Shown here piece after piece: positions 34,301-47,500 of a stretch of DNA of 64,000 nt. How positions within the stretch are numbered: position 1 is the first letter of the stretch; each line of letters begins with the position of its first letter. The stretch spans positions 1 to 64,000 of the forward strand of contig JAMWET010001240.1 of the NCBI GenBank assembly GCA_024036415.1, written 5' to 3'. A model generated the notes under the pieces. That model was not told where the DNA came from. It searched no databases and worked only from the letters and a program-made list of their open reading frames with translations. Source of the stretch: Prochilodus magdalenae. Lineage: Eukaryota; Chordata; Actinopteri; Characiformes; Prochilodontidae. A program made the translations under genes and the position numbers.

Positions 34301-37300
34301 TTGCTAAAACTGTGGCTTAACTACTTGGCTTTGGGCGTGAGTCATGCTGTATGAGCGAGAGAGTGAATGAGTGTGTGGTGCAGCACATTATTCTAATATG
34401 GGGTCAGGTCGAGGTCCCATAATCCCCTCTTTCCCCTCCACCACTGTACAAATGAGGATGAATTAATGGCACTGTGGGTGTATCCGCGCTCGTGCGCTGC
34501 CGTGTTTGAGTCAGAGCCAGGTCCTACCTCCGGAGCGTGTGGTTCACCGTGCTGATGTTGTGTGACGCCACCATGACGTGCGCCTTCCCGTTCCTTTCAA
34601 TCTCCTCCAGCACATGATCCAGACACCTAAAGAACGCGCAGCAGCAGCTCGGTATGAGGAGGCACCAGGCGTGCACACCGCACACATCCAGACAGATTAA
34701 ACCTTATCTCTCTTCCTCAAAAGGTCAAAGCTACTGCTTATCAGATGGGGACAGTTTGGGTGGTCCTGCATGGCTATTAGGGACCCCATATTCTTTGTGC
34801 ATGGTAATCCGTTATTGATGTCCGAACTGAGCTTAGCCCACCGCTATTGCTCTCCACTGCATCATTTCTCAGCTGATGAAATTCTCTAAGACTCTCTCAC
34901 CTGTGGTACATGCCGTTAGTGGTCTCGTAGTCAGGGTTGATGGGGTCTTCATAGCCGATCTCCTCCGCTCTGCTTCTCTCTTGGTCTAAATATGCCCCCC
35001 GCACCAGCTTAGCCCCAAAACACCAGCCCTCTCTCCTGGACAACTCCACATCCATGCATACATTGTCATAGGCTTCCTGTAAGGAGAGGAAACTAAGCTC
35101 AGCTCTAACACACTTACACAGTTCAGATTGGACTTTGCAGCCAAGGGTCCCTAATATGCACTTTAATAATGCATTGAAATCCTTAATATCTAAACCTAAG
35201 TTTAGAATAGGCACATCTATGCATTTCTGCTGTGATAAACATATAACTATATTTTGGTAGTAGCTATTAAGCTGTAATAGCATAATAATTACATAGTTAT
35301 AACATATATTAATTGAATAACAGCAGAAATGTAATAGTTCAATAGTGTAACAGCTGTATATAGCTCAAAAGGAATAATGGCTGTACACCAGTGATATTGT
35401 AATAACTATATAGCTATAAATTGTAACAGCTATATATGTATAACAATGTAACAGCTACATTAATAGTGTATACAACTGTTACACCGTTGTAGTTATCTAG
35501 TTATTATATTGTCACAGTTGTATAGCCATTATGCTTCTTAGCTATATAGCTTTTACAATATACATCATAGCTATATAACAATTTAACGTAGTCATCTACG
35601 TAGTACCACATCATAACTATATATAGGCTTATAGCTACTACCAAAATACAGTTATATATGTATCACAGTAAGTATATAAAGATATACAACGATATTGTAA
35701 TAACTATATAGCTACAATAGTGTCACAGCTACATAGCTATTACACTATTAAGTTATTAATTATATATTTATATTAATATAACTATATTTTGTAGTATCTG
35801 GTGTGCAATAATAGTGCATATTTATATAGTTATGATAGCCTTTGACACAACCAAACCCTATGGATCCCGTCACTCACACCCCGCAGGTATTTGTATACCC
35901 AACATTTTTGTGCAGCACCATCTGCAGGAGCCGGAAGTTACTACCACCTTCAACATGCACAGTGGCTTGCTTATAATAATGTAACTGCGATCTAGCTATG
36001 ATAGAGTAACAGCTACATACCTACGCTACTGCAACAGCTGTATTGATAGTGTAATATTTAATAATTATGTTATTTATTTTACTGTATTCATCTTTTATAT
36101 CACAGGGATTCTGTTAACAATGGCCCTGGTTATTTACCTCCCCGCCACACGAGGTCGCTCTCCCCTGAGTTTTAGTTGTTCACCCATTTCCGGTATAGTT
36201 GTTGTAAACGGTATTTACAGACTCGTTAACCGCACTCAGGTGCGACGTCTTGTTTGGTTACCTCTCAATTCGAAGCATTGATCCTTACCTGGCTTATTGA
36301 CCTTGTTTCTGTCTTACTATCGCGGATTTGGTGATTACCCCTTGTCTGCTTTGTTTGCCCTGATCTGTTTGCCATTAAAACCTGCTTTTGGATTCAACCC
36401 CAGCCTTGTGTGACAAGTTTTCAAGCATGCAAGCAAGTAAACAAACAGATGATGCGATTTAGTGGTCAGATAGTGGTCAGATCCCTCAGAAGACTCCTCA
36501 CAAACAATAGCACATGGTCAGAAAGCATGCACCCTCTCTATGTCAACATGGAATTTGAACTGTGTTGAACTTTATTCCAGTTTAACAATAACGTATTTGT
36601 GGCTGGGTCTGCAGCAACACATTCTGTTAAAAAAGTGTGTGTGTAGGAGTGTGTGTGTGTGTATCCGTCTCACCTTGAGGTAGCACTGGTAGGTGTTGAA
36701 GATGACAGGTTTGTCTGTGTTAAAACTTCTCTGCATCTCCAGCGTCAGCCAGCTGATGGCTGGCTGGAAATACGTCTGTTCTGCATCCACCATCAGCCTC
36801 ACACCGTTCTCTATGGCATACTGCACAACACAAACACACACCACATGCAGCACTATGGGACATTTTATGTATCACACTCTCTATGGATGTATACACATCA
36901 TCAAAAGTGTAGTAATAGCTGCACCCAGAATGAGTCAACCGACAGGAACATGCCAATGACTGAAGTTCCACACTTAGCTGCACATTGGGCCTTATCCCTG
37001 TACCTGACTAACCTAACAGCCATGGTTGCAGATATTCAGCGAGCAGTGGCGTCCAGCACTATTGGCTGACAGCTGCATGACGCAGGACTACATGCACACA
37101 GACCGTTATGACGACTGTCCCTATCGCCACGCCAATGTCATTGGCGCCAGACTGTCATGGAGTGACTCATAACGGCAGCAGGTCATCTTCAGTGAGGTGT
37201 CCCACTTTTGTTTGATGGAGACGACCAACGAATCTGTAGCACCGTGGTCAGCACCAAGAAAAACGCCTGCTTGTCAGGTGTTACACGTCAAGAAGGCCTA

Positions 37301-40300
37301 ACGTCATTCCACCTTCACCCCTACCGCACCATCTGCATTGTTTTGAGGATAAGTCTATGTATAGTTCTGTACTAAAGTTGGACACCATCCATTGTGCCGT
37401 CTACCAAACCATGCTGACCACGTTACCCGCTATAGAACAGGCAAGATGCGAAGCTATACTAGTAAAGATGTTTCAGATTTAAGGTGGGGTCAATTCAATT
37501 TCCACACATTTGGGTTCAGGTTCAGGTCAGCGTGTTCAGCAGAAAGCCAGATATCCCCTCACACATTCTGAGGCTCCTTTATTTATTTATTTTGTGCTGT
37601 AAATTGAATTTACCAACACCGGTACTCTGTATGGGCCGAGGCAGACGGGGTAACACCCAATGACCTTGTTATGGTCCATAATGACGGTGCGCCCTGGACC
37701 TATGACTTCCCAGCACAGCCTTCATGTCTCTGTGAACTCTCTGCATAACTTTGTGAATTTTCTGCTGCAAGCCAAAGAAAGAAATAGAATGTAATGGCTA
37801 GAGGTTGAAGTATTACTCGTCCATTCGTTTGTTCGCCAGCATACGGCTAGACCGTGACCTGTTGACCCGCAGTGTGGATATAATGTACAGGATTTGTGGG
37901 CAGTACATGAATGACCAAGCTTTAGAGCGCATTGAGTGCTCATTCAAGCAGAAAACATTCATTTCTGCCAGAAACACTGCAGCAGTGATTAGTCATTCCT
38001 GTCTGATCAGTACTACTTTACCATCACTTAAGAAATGTTTGAGGACTAACTGGCACTAACTAATCCCGTTATGAAGTCTTTAGCTGGTTAATGCACTGTA
38101 TTTTCATTGCGGTAGCTAGCAATAATAGCATCTAGCTAGCTATAGCTACAGTGGGGTGCGAAAGTTTGGGCAGCCTTGTTCATTTTCCTGATTTACTTTT
38201 ATAAAGCATTGATTGTTTGGATAAAAAAATTCCATTAAATATATCATATAGGGGACAAACAGTGATATTTGAGAAGTGAAATGAAGTTTATATGATTTAC
38301 AGAAAGTGTACAATAATTGGTTAAACAAAAGTAGGCAGGTGCATAAATTTGGGCACTGTTATGACAACAGCCTACTTTTGATTGATTTCAGAACTTTTAG
38401 AACTAATTATTGGAACTCAAATTTGGTTTGCTAAGTTCAGTGACCCTTGACCTCCATACACAGGTGACTCCAATTATGAGAAAGGGTATTTAAGGGGGCA
38501 ATTGTAAGTTTTTCTCCTCTTTGCATCTTCTCTGAAGAGTCGCAGCATGGGAGTCTCAACACAACTTTCAAATGACCTGAAAACATTGAAAAGATTGTTC
38601 ACCGTCATGGTTTAGGGGAAGGATACAGAAAGCTCTCTCAGAGATTTCAGCTTTCAGTCTCCACTGTGAGAAACATTGTGAGAAAGTTCAAGTCAAGGCT
38701 CTAAGTAGCAGACCGAGAAAAATCTCCAATAAACAGCAGCGAAGGATGTTGAGAACAGTCAGAGTCAACCCACAGACCAGCACCAAAGACCTACAACATG
38801 ATCTTGCTGCTGATGAAGTCACTGTGCATCGTTCAACTATTCGGCGCACTTTACACAAGAGGGGGGGGTTCAGTTCTGTAAAATACTGAATATAGAATAC
38901 CCAATAGCTGTTAGAGTCTTACAAGATAGCAATGGGAAACAGACCTGAAAGTCTTTAATCAAGAATTCGTAGAATTTTACAAAAATTTCCCAGAACAGAT
39001 TTGAAAATGTGCCTGGGGCTGTGTTAGTACATATAGGACAATAATGGGTAGCCTGGAGTTTTATTTTAGATCTTCTATATGGCGTAAGGTATGCTCCATC
39101 AGTAACCTTGTAAGGGATAAGTTGATGTGCTAGATTCTTTGATGTCCTATGAAGATTACACCACTTAGTTTCCCACTCCGGAGTATGAATTTGAGGCAGC
39201 AAAATCCTTGTGCCATAGTGCAATAACAGTAAGAGGTTTCGTAGTAGCTTCAATCAAGTAAGACCTGAAAGGCTAACGAAGCTCAGTCGCCGTTACCAGT
39301 AAAACCAGTGTTGCTAGCAGCCTGTTAGCCAGCTAGCTTTCTGCTACATGTCCAGCTTACTAGTAAGGGCACAATACAGCCAGCTATGAAGAGAATAGTA
39401 AATAAGATAAAGCCTGTCTCTTGAGCAAACACTGAAGTTCATCTGCAGACACAGATTTCAGCTCCAACAACCGGGCTTTTTTAAGGAGTCATTACGAAGC
39501 CACAGTCTAACGCCTGCTGAAGCTCTGTGCTATTTATGCTTGTAGCATTGCTGTTCTTGCCATAATCTCATCTTCACTCAGCTGCACCGGCAGCTGCAAA
39601 TGGCATGCTGTCCCAGAAATGCCTCAGAGACATTTAGACAAGGCAATAACACTAAATAACGAGGCTTCTGTGTGTTATACTCAAACTGCTTATGTGTAAA
39701 ACGTAAACAACAACAGCCATATTTAACAGAAGCTTGGTTTCTGTGAGCAGCTGATTTATTTCACAAGTAACTTAGTAATGTGTATCTTGAGTTCTACAGA
39801 TACAGACTGTAGTCCATCTGTTTCTCTGTATACTGTTTTACCCTGTCCTTCAATGGTCAGTGGGTGGTGGGTCATTCTCAGCACCGCAGTGACTCTGACG
39901 TGGTGGTGGTGTGGTTAGAGTGTGTGGTGCTGGTGTGAGTGGATCAGACACAGCAGTGCAGCTGGACACCTCGGTGTCACTGCTGGACTGAGAATCGTCC
40001 ACCAACCCAAACTATCTAGCATAGCAGCGTCCTGTGGGCAGCGTCCTGTGGGCAGCGTCCTATGGGCAGCGTCCTGTGGGCAGCGTCCTATGGGCAGTGT
40101 CCTGTGTCCACTGATGAAGGACTAGAGGATGACCAACACTGCACTGTGCGGCAGCAGATGAGCTATCGTCTCTGACTGTCCATCTACAAGGTGGAGCAGC
40201 AAGGTAGGAGTGTCTAATAGAGTGGACAGTGAGTGGACACAGTGTCTAAACACTCCAGCAGCACTGCTGTGTCTGATCCACTCACACCAGCACCACACAC

Positions 40301-41566
40301 ACTAACACACCACCACCTTGCCAGTGTCACCGCAGTGCTGAGAATGACGACTGAGTGAATGAATGAATGAGTACTATGCTACTACAATGGAGCTCTCCCA
40401 TAATTGAGCTAAATGATTTTAGTTCACCAAACAAAATTACTCAGAAGAATCACGGGCAGGGCATCAAGGCCTGGAATCCATCAAGGCTCGGGGAACACAG
40501 CTGGTTCTTCCCTCAGACTCACCTTAGCCAGCACATCCAGTCTCTGCAGTATCCTCTTCATCTGCTGTTCCTCTTCCTCCGTGAATTTCCTCAGAAGAGG
40601 CTCCAAGCGGCCCGTCTGTTCAATCAGGGAGAAGAAAACAGGCTACATATGAGTCTGTCATCCGTGAATGCATCTGCTGAAGTAATGGAATTGGTTTTGC
40701 GAGATAAAAATAAGTTTGTAAACAAAGTTTCCTTATAATATGTGGGCTTATATAATTCTACAGCTATGTGGGTCAGGAAACCCAAACCTGAATACATCAA
40801 ACCGTCTCAAAAGAATGCAAACCTAGATAGAAATGTAGGTTAAGCAAATCCAGGAGAGTTTGTCATATTGGCCCTAATATCTTAACTGGTTCAGAGGACT
40901 GATGCAGAGCTTCATTTGTTGTCACTTATAAGACACCTGACAACTTGAGTTTCAAACCGTATTATTGTCTTCTATAAGTACCATATGTCAACCAATTTGA
41001 TACATAAGCGATGTATATGAACTCATCTGTGACTGAGACGTACCAAATAGCATGGAATACCTCCTCAACCACGAAAAACAGCTGGAATTGGATTTGGCAT
41101 GGACTGGACAAGTTTCTGGATGTGGGCCGCATCAATGTTCAGACACTCTTACATCAAAGATTTCAACAGCTGAGTGAGATTTGATAGATGCCTTCCCTGG
41201 GCCTTCGCTGGCACAATTCTGGGATTTTAGCCACTGCTGGTAGACCAGTATGACTGTACGCTTCCATACACCTGCAGATTCAGCCACTTACTTCACACTA
41301 TGGTCTTTGGCCACGCCCAAATGCAGTCACTCTTTTAGCATTAACATCTGCTGAGTCATCTTCTAACTGATCATTTTTATTCTGTAATGAAATACATTTC
41401 TATCCTGATGTAGTTCTTCCTGGATGACCATACCACTATACCATAAGGGGTCAATGAATGGTTTGCTGGGTCTGAAAATGATGTATATCACATGGTGGCC
41501 ACAGCCACCAAATCTGAATTCAATTGAAGACCTATGGATGATTTTGGACTGCTGTATCACACTGTC

Positions 41567-41599
<33 letters not shown>

Positions 41600-44500
41600 A
41601 AACAACAACTCAAAAACTTAACTCAGGTGGTTGGTGTGGTGCAATGGATAACACTATTACTAACTAGCTGCCAGTGAGCTACCACCCCATGTGGGAGACT
41701 GGGTTCAATTTCTAGTCTGGGTAACTATGCTGTGCTACACCAATAAGAGTGCTTGGGCAAGACTACAAAGGCTATATTGGCCTATATGTGATATAGTTAC
41801 CATACCCTCAGTACAGTTCCAGAAAAGTGTAGGATGCCAAACTTCGTTTAACTAGTTCTGGCGGCTCATGGTGACTCACCATCATCATACTAAGCCACAA
41901 GATGTTGGTGTGTATTACTTATACAGTATATGTATTTCTATACAGTTCCTTTTAGCTTTGTTCATCATTATTATATTATCTACGTATCCAACTCTGCCCA
42001 TTTGTAGTCATCGGATCTTGGGCCTGTAAATGGTACACACAGAAAGCAAGTTAGTTGTTATTTATGCTCTCTATTTAATTGGCTGGCTAAAAGAGAGTTT
42101 TAGTAATTCGATAAAACAGCAATTAGCACATTAGTGCTCTCAGCTCAATGTTGTGGATTGGAGGCGTCTAGTGAAAGACTTGGCTTCTCTGTAAGGAAAA
42201 GGGGAGGCCTTTCTTATCAATCTAATTACCTAAACCGACCGAGAACTGCCACAGGGCCTTTGCAGTGTTGGTAGAGGCAATTAGCCCACAAAACAAAATC
42301 GACCATTCTCTTACTTTCTGCCTCACTTAAGACATTAGCGTCCAGCTCTCTTCCTACCTGTAGGTTGGGCACCACCAGGAGATCAGGCATCCTTGTTCTC
42401 TCGTCAATTAGACTGTTCCAATCCAGTATGTCAATGAAGCTTCAAAAATCAAACAAACAAACAAACAAATTTTCATGAAAATAAACAATTAAAGCTAATT
42501 AACTAGTCAAAACAGTACTGAAGTACAAGTTCTTCATTTTCCATCAAACATAAGCTCACCAGACAGAAAAAGAGTCACCTTGTGTGTTTAAGGTAGTAGT
42601 AACCTCAGGCTTCCACAGATGGCGCTGAATGAGGATGGCAGGGCTATAAATTGATTCATTGATTGGGAAGAGGTGCTACAGTGCAGGGAATGTCTCATTC
42701 CATGTGTGGTAAATGGCTCCAGAGCAGATGTTAATGATAGGCTAAAAGGAGTGACTGAGCATTTGGGCGTGGCCAAAGACCATAGTGTGAAGGAAGTAGC
42801 TGAATCTGCAGGTGTATGGAAGCGTACGGTCATACGGGTCTACTAGCCGTGGCTAAAATCCCAGTCTACAGGGAATTCTCCTCGGAATTGTGCCAGGGAA
42901 GGCATCCACCAAATTTACCTACATCTACAAACTTGTCCTGTCTACGCCAATTCCAATCCCAGCTGTTACTGGTGCTTGTGGAGGATAGTACACAGTGTTA
43001 GCTATGTTTCAGTAACAGGGGACTCTTTTTCTGTGTGCGGTGAGCTTACATTGCCATGCCTTTCAGACTACCTTTCTTTGACAAAAGGAAAAAGACTTTC
43101 CATGCATGGATGAAAGAAGGTGAACTGCCCAAAAAGTTTCCTCCTTTCAGCAAAACTAAAACTTTCGAATTACCTGGATGATGACTTTTACTTTAGGCAT
43201 ACTTGTAAGAGGTGCAACTCATTCAAAAGTTTCTAGGTGCGATAATTTGAAGACACGGTTCAGGCTGACCTTCTTATGACACCGTAATAACAGATATCCC
43301 AGATTTGGAGAGCGGTTCTCACCCTGGTGAGTGCAGCTTCTCATTCTTGAACCAGCTAAGGATGTCGCCTTCGGCTCCAAGCTTTTTCAGAAGTGCCTAA
43401 AAGAGAAAACACATGCCTCTGTTGATAGCTCCATATTCTAGGAAGGCTTCACTGAAGGCTCAGAGTGTTGTTTGGTATTCTAATTGGTACACTATTAAAA
43501 GAAAAGGCTCCTGGTTGAAGCAATAACCTAATTAGATGGCAGTGTCTCAATTTCTGGTAATGCTCTGTTTACACTGATCAGAAATTCAGCAATACAAGCT
43601 CTGAAAACAACATGCTTAAAACTGCTGACCTGAAACAAGGTCACCAGAGTGGCTCTCCGTCTATACAGACTCGGAGAATATGGTTTCATAGAGTTGCAAG
43701 TCAAACAGTAGATTCAGGAAGAAGAATTAGGGCTGTCAATTACACATTACCATGGTGAATTAATAACAGCATTCATCTTTTTAATGCTGTTAGCATATTT
43801 TCTTGGTGTGACCCTTTCAGCCATCTATCGTAGAGTAAGCTGAAGTACACTACCAGTCAAAAGTTCAGACACCCACAACTAAATGGATGTAGTTGGTGAT
43901 CTTAAAGACTCTATAGTCTTACAGTCTTACAACAGCTCCAACTGATAAGAGTCTGAACCAGTACGTATCCTCTTGATGTAGCACAGTATGATATTTCTCC
44001 ATATCTCCACCTCCATAAACCTTTATCTCTTTTTCTGCACAGTGTAAAAGCTGTAGTTCCCCTTTCTGTTTCAGCCTCCACTACAGGTTAAGAAAGCTGG
44101 TTCATCCTCCTGTAAAGGTCCAATTTGGAGGTTTTTGAGATGGACTGTATAATTCCATGAGTGCTATTTTATAGGCTGATGTCTTCACTTTTATTCTAGA
44201 GTAAAGCATTAGATAAAGGATAACCTTCTATGAGTGGCCATGTCTAAACTTTTGACTGGCGGACCTATGGATAAATCAACAAGCAGCAAACTAACAAAAG
44301 CAAATATTCAAGGTCGTGTTCCAATCAAAATGTTTGGTCGACTGTTCCAACTTCAAAATGTTTGGTCGTAATGTTCCGACTGTTCCAACTTCAGAATGTT
44401 TGGTCGTAATGTTCCGACTGTTCCAACTTCAGAATGTTCGGTCGTAATGTTCCGACTGTTCCAACTTCAACTTCGTAAGACTGTTCCAGCTTCAGACCGT

Positions 44501-47500
44501 TCAGTCGTAATGACTGTTCTTCAGAATGTTCGTAATGACTGTGTTCCAACTTCAGAATGTTCGGTCGTAATGTTCCGACTGTTCCAACTTCAGAATGCTC
44601 GTTCGTAATGTTCCGACTGTTCCAGCTTCAGACCGTTCAGTCGTAATGTTCCAACTGTTCCAACTTCAGAATGTTTGGTCGTAATGTTCCGACTGTTCCA
44701 ACTTCAGAATGTTCGGTCGTAATGTTCCGACTGTTCCAACTTCAGAATGTTTGGTCGTAATGTTCCGACTGTTCCAACTTCAGAATGTTCAGTCGTAATG
44801 TTCCGACTGTTCCAACTTCAGAATGTTCGATCTCAATGTTCCGACTGTTCCAACTTTAGAATGTTCTGTCGCAATTTTCCAACTGTTCCAACTTCAGAAT
44901 GCTCGGTCGCAATGTTCCAAATGTTCCAACTTCAAAATGTTCAGGTTGTAATGTTCCGACTGTTCCAGCTTCAGAATGTTCAGTCATAATGTTCTGACTG
45001 TTCCAACTTCAGAATGCTCAGGTCGTAATGTTCCGACTGATCCAACTTCTGAATGTTCAGTCATAATGTTCCGACTGATCCAACTTCTGAATGTTCGGTC
45101 GTAATGTTCCGACTGATCCAACTTCTGAATGTTCGGTCGTAATGTTCCGACTGATCCAACTTCTGAATGTTCAGTCATAATGTTCCGACTGATCCAACTT
45201 CTGAATGTTCGGTCGTAATGTTCCGACTGTTCCAACTTCAGAATGTTCGGTCGTAATGTTCCGACTGTTCCATGTGTTGTTTATTCATAACTCCTTTCTC
45301 TCATAGACTTACATTCATTTTTAACAACACCTTGAGTTGTTGGAGGATGGCATCATCTATCAGCCCAGCTCTATACTAAACAGTTGAAACAGTTGATTAA
45401 CTTACATTAGGCTGAACAAAGAGGTGGGATATAGCAGGACACTAAGGTGTCATGTCAGAATACAGTGCAACATGAGTTTTGATCCTGAAAGCCTCAATTC
45501 AGCTCCCTCGGTTCGCACCCAACACTGATGTTAAGACACTGCCGCTCTCAAGCTAAGCCCTAAAGCAGAACCTTACTGATGGGATTATACCGCACAGGCA
45601 CACAAACTGCAGGTGTGTTCAACATACTGCCCAGAGAACTTCATTCTGACAGAGAGCTCAGAAATCTGGAGGAGCTGATAGTATTTCAGATGTTCCTGAA
45701 GACCCTGATTAGCTGGACGATTATAGCACAGCATATAAATGATCTTAAAAAAAAAAAAACTGTCATTTTGCAATCAGCGCACTGCCTTTCTAATACAGAT
45801 CCCCACAGAGTCAATCAGTCAATTGTATCTTTCGACCTGATTCTACTGGCACCCCTGAGGCCCGGCTAAAATGGCACTATATCAGGTTTTATTCAGCATG
45901 AAATCACATTGGGGTGTGCCAATTTTCACTCTTCTGTATCAAAATGCCTGGTGCAGGGGCTTATCTTGTGGACCGTTAGGTCCTCTAGAGCTGAGCTACA
46001 GGAGGACAGCTCCTCAGGAAACTCTATCTCCTTGTCAGAGTAGTATCAGAATCTACTGAAGGAGATCTGGTGGAATGTCTCTGAATCTACAGAGGTTTAG
46101 CTGAACTTCTCCGGCTCGAGTTTGCTGGGATCTACAAAGGGTTCTCTGCTCTAGTCTAACTGGATCTACAGAGATTTGGGCAGTGGTCTGACTGGATCTA
46201 CTATAGTGTACCTGGGTCCACTGAAGTTTATCTAAACATAAAAAAAAAAAAAAGATTTGATTTTCAAGAGTCCCTTAGTAAAGGTAATGGTTCTGTTTAG
46301 AACCACGAGTTCTATAGAGAACCATGTCATGCTTCAGTGACGTTGGGCATAGTGAAATGGTTCTTGAGAATGATGGAGAACATGTTGCATATGGTTCTGT
46401 ATAGCACCGGAAAAGGGTTGTTACAATGTCAAGTTTGAAAAGGTTCTATATGGAAGCATGTATAACATCAATCTGAAGAACCAATCCACAATGAAGCAAA
46501 CCATTTAAGCGTAATATGGTTCTATATAGAAGTCACGGTTCTAAACAGATCTATTTCCTTCACTAAATAATGCCTGAAGAACCATCTTCAGCTTGAACAT
46601 CTGTGTGCTGAGATCTACAAAGGGTTCTCTGCTCTAGTCTAGTCTAACAAGAGTTACAGAGGTTTAGACACTGGTGCAACTGGATCAAGAAAGCTTTATC
46701 GCCATCTACTGAAGTATATCTTTAGCTTTATCGGCTCATCTGAATGTTATCTGGATCGCCCAGAGGTTATCTACTCTAATTTCTTTGGGTCTACGGAGAT
46801 CTAGAGATCTGCACTTGTCTGACTGTATCTAATGAAGCTCACCTACTCCAGGGAGTTGAGTGTTCTGCTCTAGTCTAATTGGTTAGGCACTGGTCTGACT
46901 AGATCTACTCTGGTTTATCTGGATCTACTGAGTGTTACGTAGGGACAGGACACGAAGACAGGACGCAAGTGCAAGGATTTAATAAACAGAACAACTCAGA
47001 CTAAACAAAACCAAAGAAACCAGAAACACTGAACTAGGTTACAAAAACAGACTGAGACAAACGACCAGCAGGGAGACAAAACACCATGCAAGAACACAAG
47101 GGGCCAGAGGGAGTATAAGAAAACAAAGACTAACACCTGGGAAGGGGCGGAGCTACAAACCAAGGACAGGTGAGATAAGGGAACGGAGAAGGAGGAGCCA
47201 AAACCAAAACAGAAGCACATGGACATGACAAGACAGAAACAGAATGCCAGAGAAGACAGACAAACATGAGCAGGACAGGGCAGGATGGGACACTGAGGTT
47301 TACCTACACATACTGTTTATATGTCCTTTGAGGGTTCTTTAAAAATGGTGATGGTTCTATTTAAAATCATGGGTTCTATATAAAGCTTTTATTTGAATTG
47401 TAAAATGGTTCTTCAGGCTATCATTTCAAACTTGTAAAAAGTCCCATGTAGTACTAAATAAAAACATTCCTTGAATAAAAATTTGTTAAAGAATATTAAA

